A stretch of 37,892 nt of DNA, from NCBI RefSeq assembly GCF_927904885.1, contig NZ_CAKMNW010000073.1:1-37892 (forward strand), given 5' to 3'. Numbering within the stretch: the stretch's first letter is position 1; the number at the start of each line of letters is the position of its first letter. Below, one piece after another: positions 16,851 through 24,189 of the stretch. The stretch is from Candidatus Nitrotoga sp. M5 (GTDB lineage Bacteria > Pseudomonadota > Gammaproteobacteria > Burkholderiales > Gallionellaceae). The notes below the pieces were generated by a model, which saw only the letters and a program-made list of their open reading frames with translations, was not told the DNA's origin and made no database searches. A program made the position numbers and the translations under genes.

Positions 16851-18008
16851 ATGTCGGATGAACCAAGAATTTCTATAATTGGAGGCGGGCAGGCCGCAGC
16901 ACGCACCTATGGCGTTCTGCGTGAACATAATCCAAATCTAAATATTTCACTGTTCAGCGACGAAAAAATTCTACCCTATGAGCGCCCACCCTTGTCAAAA
17001 GAATGCTTAGACGTCGAACATTCACCGGCGCCTAGCTATGTCAATCCGGTGAGTGATTATGAATCAATTCACTCTAGTATATTTTTGAACACGGTCGTAA
17101 GTACTATTGACCGAAGCAATAATCTACTCTGTCTCGAAGGCGGAGAAACCCATTACTATGATTATCTATTGATCGCAACTGGGGCAAAACCGCGTTTGCT
17201 GCCCGATATGGAAAAAACCGACAACACCGTCATGACTTTTCGAACAATAAAAGATGCGGAACGATTGACGATGAAACTGACGTCCATAGAACGGATAGTC
17301 GTCATTGGCGGTGGTGCAATCGGAACTGAAATCGCAGCGGCGGCGTTTAAGCGGGGTATCAAGGTGACGGTGATCGAAGGAGCCGGTCGCCTATTGTCGC
17401 GCTGCGTCTCTCCCCAAATTGCCAATTTATTCATGAAGATGCATTTCTCGCATGGCGTTGAATTACTTTTCAACAGGACCGTCACGATGGCGCGAAACGG
17501 GACGGTGGAACTTTCCGACGGCACCGAAATTTCCGCCGACCTTATCGTTGTGGCAATTGGGGTAATGCCCAATACAGCCTTGGCGGAGAAAGCAGGCCTG
17601 AAGGTTAGCAATGGCATTAAGGTAAACGAATGCTGTAGGACAAGTGATGAATATATTTTCGCCGCCGGCGACGTTTCAAATTATTTTGACCCATTTCTCA
17701 GACGCCGCGTTCGACCAGAATCTTGGACCACGGCTAACATACAAGCGGAAGCCGTTGCGCGAACAATTCTTGGCATACCTATTGAGGCACCCCGCCCGCC
17801 GTTATTCTGGACAACCCAATATGGCTATGAGTTTCAAATGTGCGGAGACGTATTAACCGATGACGTTGACATACAAATTTCGGAAGAGAATACGCGAGTA
17901 ATTGCACGTCATTTCGACGGACCAAATCTTGTCGGCATTACCTGCGCGAACCAACCCCGAGCGTTCAGGAAGCTAAGCAGAGAGCTCATTAATAGGGAAA
18001 ATATTTGA
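16851..18008 (+). CDS. Ferredoxin reductase of the ring-hydroxylating dioxygenase (BphA4-like)
   Basis: This is an FAD-dependent NAD(P)H:ferredoxin oxidoreductase of about 385 residues. The FAD-binding motif IIGGGQAAARTYGVL is at the N-terminus, YERPPLSKE follows, YDYLLIATGAKPRLLP marks the domain junction, VVIGGGAIGTEIAAAAF is the NAD-binding motif, and EYIFAAGDVSNY is the second FAD contact. The ATG at 16851 is preferred over two in-frame TTG codons just upstream. It lies 18 bp after the lipocalin-like gene and just before the ferredoxin. It should pass electrons from NADH through the Rieske ferredoxin to the oxygenase encoded on the other strand. Confidence 0.92.
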   Translation: MSDEPRISIIGGGQAAARTYGVLREHNPNLNISLFSDEKILPYERPPLSKECLDVEHSPAPSYVNPVSDYESIHSSIFLNTVVSTIDRSNNLLCLEGGETHYYDYLLIATGAKPRLLPDMEKTDNTVMTFRTIKDAERLTMKLTSIERIVVIGGGAIGTEIAAAAFKRGIKVTVIEGAGRLLSRCVSPQIANLFMKMHFSHGVELLFNRTVTMARNGTVELSDGTEISADLIVVAIGVMPNTALAEKAGLKVSNGIKVNECCRTSDEYIFAAGDVSNYFDPFLRRRVRPESWTTANIQAEAVARTILGIPIEAPRPPLFWTTQYGYEFQMCGDVLTDDVDIQISEENTRVIARHFDGPNLVGITCANQPRAFRKLSRELINRENI

Positions 18009-18058
18009 GTGCTCCATGGCGCTACGTAATAGTATTTCGAGTACAACTAGAGGAACAA

Positions 18059-18424
18059 ATGGACAAGGAACAAGCAGCCAGCGAATGGATTAGGGTCTGC
18101 AATATCACTGAAATTCCCGATGACATGGGGTTTAAACTTCAAATCGAAAACGACCATGCCGTTGCAGCATTTCGAGTTGGTCAAGAATACTTTGTGGTCG
18201 AGGACAAATGTACACATGGCGCAGCGTCGTTGTCAGAGGGGTTCATTGAAGGTTTTGAGATCGAATGTCCTTTCCACGGTGGGAAATTTGACTTGCGTTC
18301 TGGCAAACCCACTGCTTTTCCGTGCACATTGTCAATTCAAACTCATGAGACGCGAATTGAAGAAGGTACGCTCTACACGCTTATTTATCGAGACAAGATA
18401 CAGCCTGAAACTAAAGACAGATAA
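18059..18424 (+). CDS. Rieske [2Fe-2S] ferredoxin (BphA3-like)
   Basis: This small electron carrier between the reductase and the oxygenase has about 121 residues. Cluster ligands are Cys51-x-His53 (KCTHGAASL) and Cys70-x2-His73 (ECPFHGGKFDL). The frame extends upstream to 18005, overlapping the reductase stop, but the ATG at 18059 has GAGGA 5 bp before it and starts at the usual N-terminus, so I choose it. Together with the reductase and the alpha/beta oxygenase it makes a complete three-component dioxygenase, split between two divergent operons. A decayed lower-pathway relic follows before the extradiol dioxygenase gene. Confidence 0.92.
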   Translation: MDKEQAASEWIRVCNITEIPDDMGFKLQIENDHAVAAFRVGQEYFVVEDKCTHGAASLSEGFIEGFEIECPFHGGKFDLRSGKPTAFPCTLSIQTHETRIEEGTLYTLIYRDKIQPETKDR

Positions 18425-18483
18425 ATTCGTGGTTATGCATCGTAGGACCTAGACAGTGTTGGATAAAATGAACAAAAATATGA

Positions 18484-18730
18484 TCGGTAGCGTGGGTGCT
18501 GATTTTTGGCAACATAAGGACTGATCTGATGGTTAAAATTCAGAGCATGTCAGAGGCTCTAAACGCCCCCATATTGCTCGATTTTTATCCCTCGTTGCTG
18601 GACCATAATCACCATGCACTATTGTCCGAAATAGAAGGTATGGCTTGCTCCACACTCAAAACCGCAAATGTGGGTCTGCGATCAGGACGACATGATAGTC
18701 GGCATCGCTCTCGGCCTGACCGATGAGTAA
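18484..18730 (+). pseudogene. Fused relic of acetaldehyde dehydrogenase (5' end) and 4-hydroxy-2-oxovalerate aldolase (3' end)
   Basis: Two homology scraps lie in the 377-bp gap between ferredoxin and extradiol dioxygenase. At 18496-18555 the frame reads VLIFGNIRTDLMVKIQSMSE, close to the MhpF start [18 protein letters not shown]. At 18674-18730, in another frame, it reads VCDQDDMIVGIALGLTDE and then stops, close to the MhpE end [16 protein letters not shown]. About 2 kb of mhpF-mhpE sequence between them has been lost. This indicates that an mhpFE pair once stood in this operon. The intact pair is now on the other strand. The 231-bp open frame here (18496-18726) should not be called a gene. 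Confidence 0.7.
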
Positions 18731-18801
18731 CGAAAGGCTCTAGAAATCGAGTAAAGAGCTTATCCGTAAAATAGTTTATTGAAGGAAATAGGGCGGAAAA
18801 T

Positions 18802-19842
18802 ATGGGATTGAAAGCACTAGGATATGTCGGAATTGGCTCGCAGGACCTTTCAGCTTGGGAACAATTTGGTAACAATGTGATCGGTTTTCAATGCACCGAG
18901 CGCACACCCTCGTTTCTCGCCTTTCGAATGGACGACCACCGCCAAAGAATTTTTGTCGACAAAAACTCAATTGACGGCACATGTTTTTTTGGATGGGAAG
19001 TGGACAACGCAATAGAACTTGATCGCATAGCCAGCAAACTTGATGATGCTGGTATCAAAGTTATCTTCGAACCAGCCCACATCGCTGACGCCAGATGCGT
19101 AGGAGGCGTTATTTCATTTAGAGACCCTTCCGGTAATCATGTAGAGATATTCCACAAACCCCAAATCCTCAGCACCCCTTTTATCCCCGGCCGTAATATC
19201 TCTGGATTTCGTACCGGACAATTGGGTTTAGGCCACGCAGTTTTGACAGTAAACCGTATAGATGACGTGTTATCGTTCTATACTGACGTACTCGGCTTCA
19301 AGGTAAGTGATTTCATTGCTGCACCCTTTCGAGCATATTTTCTTCATGTTAACTCCCGGCATCATAGCTTAGCATTGATCGAAACGGGGGTTTGTGGTGT
19401 TCATCACGTGATGGTTGAAATGTATTCACTGGATGACGTTGGACAAACATATGATTTAGCGATAGAGCGCGAAAATGTTTCAGTTACGTTGGGTAGACAT
19501 ACAAACGACTTTATGACTTCATTTTATACAAAAACACCCGCGCCGTTTCTGATAGAATGCGGATGGGGCGGCAGGGAAATTGATCCTGAAAGCTGGTCCC
19601 CACAAGAAATCGTTGATGGTCCTAGCCTTTGGGGACATGATCGCAAGTGGCTTTCAACAGCAGAAAGAAAGCATGCTCGCGAAATGGCGTTAAATGCCGC
19701 TGAAAGGGGCATACGGCAGCCAGTTCAAGTGATGCCTGGAAACTTTGAAATCATGTCAGATCGATGCCCTTGGGCGGATACAGGAAATACACTCGAATTA
19801 CTCGAAGCTGCACCTATACAATCAATGAAGAATAGGAAGTAA
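18802..19842 (+). CDS. Extradiol (catechol 2,3-type) dioxygenase, type I, two-domain
   Basis: This enzyme opens the catechol ring next to the diol using Fe(II) and O2. The 346 residues form two vicinal-oxygen-chelate domains, the second being catalytic. Iron ligands are His145 (GLGHAVL), His202 (GVHHVMVEM) and Glu252 (FLIECGWGG), matching His146, His210 and Glu260 of BphC. The HH pair at 187-188 corresponds to the active-site histidine. A C-terminal extension of about 55 residues after the usual BphC end (from about 290) is somewhat long. GGCGGA precedes the ATG. It produces the substrate of the hydrolase that begins the operon. Similarity is to the biphenyl/aryl-catechol branch; the exact catechol is unknown. 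Confidence 0.92.
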   Translation: MGLKALGYVGIGSQDLSAWEQFGNNVIGFQCTERTPSFLAFRMDDHRQRIFVDKNSIDGTCFFGWEVDNAIELDRIASKLDDAGIKVIFEPAHIADARCVGGVISFRDPSGNHVEIFHKPQILSTPFIPGRNISGFRTGQLGLGHAVLTVNRIDDVLSFYTDVLGFKVSDFIAAPFRAYFLHVNSRHHSLALIETGVCGVHHVMVEMYSLDDVGQTYDLAIERENVSVTLGRHTNDFMTSFYTKTPAPFLIECGWGGREIDPESWSPQEIVDGPSLWGHDRKWLSTAERKHAREMALNAAERGIRQPVQVMPGNFEIMSDRCPWADTGNTLELLEAAPIQSMKNRK

Positions 19843-19843
19843 A

Positions 19844-20632
19844 GTGTCCAGCCTCGCCAGAATGTTGGCCATATTAGACGAGTTTACTGTCGAAACAAAA
19901 ATTCTGACAGTCGATGATGTTGTCAATCGACTCGGATACAACCGCGGAACAGCATACAGGTATCTACGTGAATTAACAAATTCGAGCCTTCTGGCACATG
20001 TAGGAAGCGCTTTCACGCTCGGCCCGAAGGTCGTGGAGATGGATTACCTCATTCGTCAGAATGACCCTTATATGGATATTCTCCAGCCTCTCATGCGACA
20101 ACTGAGCGATGGTCTGGACTGCGACATTTTACTATGCAGCAATTATCAGGGACGGACGGTGGTTAGCCATCATGAGCGTGGTCAAGAGCATCTTTACCTG
20201 AGTTACAGCAGAGGTCGGCGCATGCCATTGTTCCTGGGAGCACCGTCAAAGCTCATTCTTGCATCGTTGCCAAAAGCGAAGTTACGGCGGCTCTTTGAAG
20301 AGAACATCGAACAGGTTCAAAATTCGGCCTTTAGCCCCGATTGGGAGACTCTATACGCTGAGATCAAAATGATCCGGCGCAACGGTTATGCCATTTCAAA
20401 AAGTGAATTGGATCAGGGATATGTTGGCGTCTCGGCGGCGTTGGCAACCAATCCGCCTGGTAGCCTTTCATTGATATTTTCTGCTTCCCGTTTTGAACTT
20501 ATAAACGAAAAACTAGTCGTTAACATAATTCTAAAGGCCGCAAGTAAAGCGAACGACCTGATATTACAAATGAAAAATGATGAGAATTTGGTGGATTGGT
20601 TTAATGAAATTGCAAAACTCGCCCCGCGTTAG
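19844..20632 (+). CDS. IclR-family transcriptional regulator
   Basis: The product has 262 residues: an N-terminal winged helix-turn-helix (about 10-60, with LTVDDVVNRLGYNRGTAYRYLRELTNSSLL) and a C-terminal IclR effector domain (YMDILQPLMRQLSDGLDCDILL, RGRRMPLFLGAPSKLILA, YAISKSELDQGYVGVSAAL). The start is GTG with AGGAAG upstream, one base after the dioxygenase stop, so it is the last gene of the rightward operon. IclR proteins commonly control aromatic degradation by sensing the substrate or a CoA ester. A palindrome over the divergent promoter region (15179-15193) is a candidate site. Whether it represses or activates cannot be told. Confidence 0.9.
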   Translation: MSSLARMLAILDEFTVETKILTVDDVVNRLGYNRGTAYRYLRELTNSSLLAHVGSAFTLGPKVVEMDYLIRQNDPYMDILQPLMRQLSDGLDCDILLCSNYQGRTVVSHHERGQEHLYLSYSRGRRMPLFLGAPSKLILASLPKAKLRRLFEENIEQVQNSAFSPDWETLYAEIKMIRRNGYAISKSELDQGYVGVSAALATNPPGSLSLIFSASRFELINEKLVVNIILKAASKANDLILQMKNDENLVDWFNEIAKLAPR

Positions 20633-20654
20633 AAGTTGCAGACGGTCGCTGACA

Positions 20655-20674
20655 GGGGCGCTGTCATGTCTGGA
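20655..20674 (+). repeat. Right copy of 20-bp outward-facing inverted repeat bounding the catabolic cluster
   Basis: GGGGCGCTGTCATGTCTGGA starts 23 bp past the IclR stop and matches the left copy at 3600-3619 in inverted orientation at 19 of 20 bases. It reads away from the cluster. The rest of the gap up to the IS3-family element (20675-20967) has no recognised gene. A 61-codon frame at 20674-20859 has no clear start signal or motif. Confidence 0.6.
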
Positions 20675-21031
20675 TGGTGCTCCTATGGCAAGGTAAAAAT
20701 GTGATGTTTTCGGGCGGCTGGGTGCAGTCATGTCTCCGGCCTTTAAACGTGGCTTTTATCTTACAACCGCCGGCCCTGATGTTCTTCGCTGGAACTGATC
20801 CCTATCAGACTATCGCGCTTGAGTGGCGCAAGACAGCACCTCGGGTTTTTCAGTCCTGACGATTTCCATTTCGCCTTTGTTTCACATCATCCCGTAATCA
20901 CTCCGCCAACTATAATGCCCAATAGGGGCAAATTCTGAATATTACTTTTCTTTAAGTCCTTTGTGAGTGACGTGTTCCCTGTATTTCCCTCCAGTTTAAA
21001 TTAGAGTCCGTCACTTACGAGGAGACGGAAT

Positions 21032-21298
21032 ATGAAGAGCAGTCGATTTACTGAGGAACAGATTATTGGCCTCCTGAAGGAACAGGAGGCTGGGCAGCGG
21101 ACGGCAGATGTTTGTCGTCGTCATGGCATATCTGAAGCTACGTTTTACAAATACAAATCGAAGTATGGCGGATTACAGGTTTCGGATGCGAAGCGTCTGA
21201 AGGCGTTAGAATCTGAGAACAGCCAATTAAAGAAGCTTCTGGCAGAGACGATGCTAGACAATGCCGTTCTGAAGGACGTCAATTCAAAAAAATGGTGA
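21032..21298 (+). CDS. IS3-family transposase OrfA
   Basis: The product of 88 residues has an HTH_8/Tnp_1 helix-turn-helix domain ([44 protein letters not shown]) and a C-terminal leucine-zipper stretch ([27 protein letters not shown]). It binds the IS ends. GAGGAGACGG precedes the ATG. A run of seven A at 21286-21292 near the end is a typical -1 slippage site for making the OrfAB fusion. This form of OrfA is that of the IS51/IS407-like groups. Confidence 0.9.
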   Translation: MKSSRFTEEQIIGLLKEQEAGQRTADVCRRHGISEATFYKYKSKYGGLQVSDAKRLKALESENSQLKKLLAETMLDNAVLKDVNSKKW

Positions 21299-22185
21299 CG
21301 CCCGCTGTCAAGCGATCAGCCGTCGCCCATGCCAGCAAGACACATGGTGTAAGCGAACGGCGGGCGTGTGCCATCCTCGGTGCGGACCGTTCCATGGTCC
21401 GATATCGATCGAGACGATCAGATGAGGCTTTGATCCGCGAGCGCTTGCGCGCCATTGCCAATGAGCGGCGACGGTTTGGCTTTCGACGTCTTGGTATTCT
21501 TCTGCAACGCGAAGGTATTGTGATGAACCGAAAGAAGCTTTTACGCCTGTATCGCGAGGAGGGGCTGGCTGTCCGCCGCCGTAGCGGGCGCAAGCGGGCC
21601 CTTGGTACGCGCGCGCCCATGGTTGTTCCCGATGGCCCCAATCAACGTTGGTCTTTGGACTTCATATCCGATGCTTTCACCGATGGCCGGCGGTTTCGCA
21701 TTCTGTGTGTCGTTGATGACTTCAGCCGGGAATGCCTGACGCTGGTCGCCGACACCTCGTTGTCTGGTGCCCGGGTTGCCCGGGAGCTGGATCAGGTTAT
21801 CGCCAAGCGAGGCAGGCCCCAGACTATTGTCAGCGACAACGGCACAGAGCTTACCAGTATGGCAATTCTGCACTGGTCGCAGGATCGGGGTATTGACTGG
21901 CATTACATCGCACCGGGAAAGCCGACACAAAATGCTTTTGTCGAAAGCTTTAACGGCCGACTTTGAGATGAATGTCTGAATGAGACCTTGTTCACCAGTG
22001 TGCGCCATGCTCGGGTTGAGCTGGCTATCTGGCGACAGGATTATAACCATGTCAGACCGCATTCTGCCCATGGCGGTAAAACCCCGACAGAAATCACCGC
22101 GCAATCAGAAAAGGGGTTAACCCCTTATCTGATTGCATCACACGCCCAAACCGGGCATCAATTAAAACAAGGACTCTCCTTATGA
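21292..22185 (+). pseudogene. IS3-family transposase OrfB, internal stop codon
   Basis: This is the catalytic rve-domain part, with [10 protein letters not shown] (first D), IVSDNGTEL (second D) and [11 protein letters not shown] (E). A TGA at 21964-21966 stands where relatives have a CGA or similar arginine codon, giving 224 residues. The same frame then continues with DECLNETLFTSVRHARVELAIWRQDYNHVRPHSAHGGKTPTE to 22185, the usual OrfB tail. The break is thus one nonsense mutation just after the catalytic glutamate. Without readthrough the tail is lost and the element is probably immobile by itself. Confidence 0.85.
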
Positions 22186-22333
22186 CTGGCAGGAACTTGG
22201 GGAACACGTCAACGATTTTTCGAGATGGGTCGTTAACGCAACAACGCCACTATATGATTGATATAGCCGCTTTAATTTGGTTGCAGAGAGGTAGGACTTT
22301 ACGCTACGGCCTCGGATTATGAGCCTGATCTCC

Positions 22334-22699
22334 CTACGGCATCTCCTCCCACCAGTCCGGCCAGTTGACCTTCCAGGGCGTCCGTGCTGCTTTTATGACG
22401 ATGCGCTGCTCCTTTCGATTGAGACGCCGCTCTTCGAGGCCAAGCCGCTCGAGAGCCGCCTCGACGAGCCAGGGCTCCAACGCCATGCGGGCGGTCTCCC
22501 GATACTGGTCAAGTGTCTTGCCCATGCGTAAAAGCTCAAGGGCCCGGTTAAGCGTGCCGGGCGTAAACCGGATAATGGTGACCTCAGATAATTGAAATGC
22601 CTCATCCATCTGCCCGCTTTTCCCCGCTTCAATCGCTGTCATGGTCTTCCGGGCAGCCGAGAGGTCGCCCTCCAGCCCGCGTTTGGCAAGTTGCAACAG
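22334..22699 (-). pseudogene. Unknown protein, N-terminus removed by IS6 copy 3
   Basis: The frame is open from the IS6 junction (22700) to a stop at 22334, about 120 residues. The fragment reads LAKRGLEGDLSAARKT, EVTIIRFTPGTLNRALELLRMG, LERLGLEERRLNRKEQRIVI and ends PDWWEEMP. It is rich in Arg, Leu and Glu, with no membrane segment. I do not recognise the family. The absence of a ribosome site and start in the IS end suggests a truncated gene. The 122 bp between this gene and the IS3-family end hold nothing recognised. Confidence 0.5.
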
Positions 22700-23527
22700 G
22701 GCGCTGTCAGACGAATGCGACCTCGTCTCTGTATGGCGTAAATTGGCAATAAGGTGCCGCTATTATGCTGCGGTAAGTTGCTGCCACTCGGCCAGCGCAG
22801 CATTTCTTTGAAGCTTGAATGTTTCTCTGTTGGTTAGGTGGCGCTCGTGATTGAAGTGGTTATGGACAGATGCGTGGATTGAGACGAATTTCTGCAAACT
22901 TCGCAGGCGCCTGAATTTCAGCATCGCCTGCTCTCTTCGCCGGAATGGGAGATGGGAATTTTCACAGCGATTGTTCAACCAACGGCCTGTTTCTTGCGAT
23001 GCTTCATTTCCAATTACCTTCATTGCGGCACGGTAAGAACGCAATCTGTCCGTTACGATTTCGTGCGGTCTTCCATATCGCTTCATGATTTTCTTAAGGA
23101 ACACCAAGGCTGCCTTGCGATCGCGGCGTTTAGAAACATAGACTTCCAGGACTTCTCCTTCATGATCGACCGCACGCCACAGGTAATGCGTCTCGCCATT
23201 GATCTTCACAAAGACCTCATCAAGATGCCATTTCCAGTTTGAATAATTTTGAGACGGATGGATCCGTTTCTTCCGGATCTCGCGCGCAAACAGTGGGCCA
23301 AATCTATTCCACCAATAGCGGACTGTTTCATGACAGATATCAATGCCCCGTTCATGAAGAAGGTCCTCAACATTGCGAAGTGAAAGGGGAAATCTGACAT
23401 ACATCATCACAGCCAGGCGGATAATCTCGGGTGAAGTTTTGAAATAGCGAAATGGGTTCTGTTTTGTCATGCTCGGAGGCTAGTCGACGAGCAAATGACC
23501 ATCAAGCAATTTTCTTCTGACAAAGCC
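22700..23527 (-). mobile_element. IS6-family insertion sequence, copy 3
   Basis: The element is 828 bp with left end GGCGCTGTCAGAC and right end TCTGACAAAGCC. Its transposase is intact. It is in the same orientation as copies 1 and 2 and forms the right IS6 boundary of the catabolic cluster. Flanks TGCAACAG and CTGCCCGC do not match. Each side is a different truncated gene, so DNA was lost or rearranged here. Confidence 0.85.
22763..23470 (-). CDS. IS6-family transposase (intact)
   Basis: The product has 235 residues, one shorter than copy 2 because IHPSQNYSNW replaces LHPSSRNHSNW. The DDE segments HLDEVFVKI, EIVTDRLRSY and NNRCENSHLPFRRRE are all present, and the tail SLQKFVSIHASVHNHFNHERHL is complete. 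It is clearly related to copies 1 and 2 but not identical, so the three did not arise from a single very recent event. With copy 2 it could form a circular intermediate carrying the catabolic genes. Confidence 0.92.
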   Translation of the reverse strand: MTKQNPFRYFKTSPEIIRLAVMMYVRFPLSLRNVEDLLHERGIDICHETVRYWWNRFGPLFAREIRKKRIHPSQNYSNWKWHLDEVFVKINGETHYLWRAVDHEGEVLEVYVSKRRDRKAALVFLKKIMKRYGRPHEIVTDRLRSYRAAMKVIGNEASQETGRWLNNRCENSHLPFRRREQAMLKFRRLRSLQKFVSIHASVHNHFNHERHLTNRETFKLQRNAALAEWQQLTAA

Positions 23528-23757
23528 CTGCCCGCGATTAAAAATCGCCCGTCCGGGGTCCCCGACAACCCATGAACAGCCTGCAGTCCATCTATGATAC
23601 CAATGATCTGATCTTTCGCAGCATCTATGATGGCAATTTTACTCTCACTCCCTAGCGGCACATAGACAAGCGGTTCCGCATGAAGAGACGGTGCTCCCAA
23701 TAGCAATGCGCCGCTGGCAATCCAGGCCGTAGCCAAAAAATTCACTATCGCTTTCAC
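23528..23757 (-). pseudogene. YncE-like beta-propeller protein, 5' fragment
   Basis: About 77 residues remain: a signal peptide (MKAIVNFLATAWIASGALLLGAPSLHA before EPLVYVP) and the first blade of a YVTN/YncE-type propeller (LVYVPLGSESKIAIIDAAKDQIIGIIDG, then HGLSGTPDGRFLIAG). The gene is cut at 23527 by IS6 copy 3; the further codons in the frame are IS sequence. Similar periplasmic propellers often stand near copper or metal genes. This one follows the SHOCT gene of the copper ATPase operon by 64 bp and may have been its last member. Confidence 0.75.
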
Positions 23758-23821
23758 TACTTAATCTCCTTTAACGTCAGATTCGAGCGCTTTCAAGGGC
23801 CCCCATTCGGACCCATTGCAT

Positions 23822-24139
23822 CTATTTATTCAAGGCGCGTTTGCGGTTTTCAAATTCCTCCAGGTCAATTTCGCCACGAGCAAATCGCTCGTTGAGAATA
23901 TCGAGCGCTTGGTCCCGCCGATTTCCTGCTCCGTCCGTAATACCCATCCAGCGAAGGATAAGTACGACCACGCCCACAATTAAGGCGATTATCAAAATCA
24001 TCATCAGGGGACCAAAAATCCATCCGCCCGCTCCCATGCCGTGCATGTAGTAGTTTTCGCCAGAATCCGCGAGCACTATAGGCGCAGACAAAATCAGCAT
24101 TCCGATTGCTGAAATAGCGGCAAGCTGTGTTCGATACAT
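23822..24139 (-). CDS. SHOCT-domain small membrane protein
   Basis: The product has about 105 residues: an N-terminal signal-like hydrophobic stretch (LAAISAIGMLILSAPIVLA), a second membrane helix (WIFGPLMMILIIALIVGVVVLILRW), and a C-terminal SHOCT motif (RRDQALDILNERFARGEIDLEEFENRKRAL). The ATG at 24139 is chosen because AGGAGG lies 6 bp upstream; a frame from 24181 lacks this. It follows the P-type ATPase by 50 bp. Such proteins are frequent in metal-resistance operons, often beside copper ATPases, but their role is unknown. Confidence 0.85.
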   Translation of the reverse strand: MYRTQLAAISAIGMLILSAPIVLADSGENYYMHGMGAGGWIFGPLMMILIIALIVGVVVLILRWMGITDGAGNRRDQALDILNERFARGEIDLEEFENRKRALNK

Positions 24140-24189
24140 TTTCATCCTCCTTGACTTGCGAAATACTTTTGAAGTTTGCATTGTCGTTC

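Larger units (their letters stand above)
20968..22211 (+). mobile_element. IS3-family insertion sequence
   Basis: The element is about 1244 bp with terminal inverted repeats TGACGTGTTCCC (20968-20979) and GGGAACACGTCA (22200-22211). It holds overlapping orfA and orfB of the usual IS3 layout, with a stop codon in orfB. I found no flanking target duplication. It lies between the catabolic cluster and IS6 copy 3. Confidence 0.82.

Noticed and set aside
18496..18726. 76-codon open frame as a small gene
   Set aside because: Its first part matches the MhpF N-terminus and the later MhpE-like part is in another frame, so it is a decayed relic.
20674..20859. 61-codon frame after the IclR gene
   Set aside because: No start signal or recognised motif. 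It begins inside the inverted repeat.
860..23527. 8-bp target duplications around the IS6 copies or around pairs of copies
   Set aside because: I compared all six flanking octamers; none matched another.
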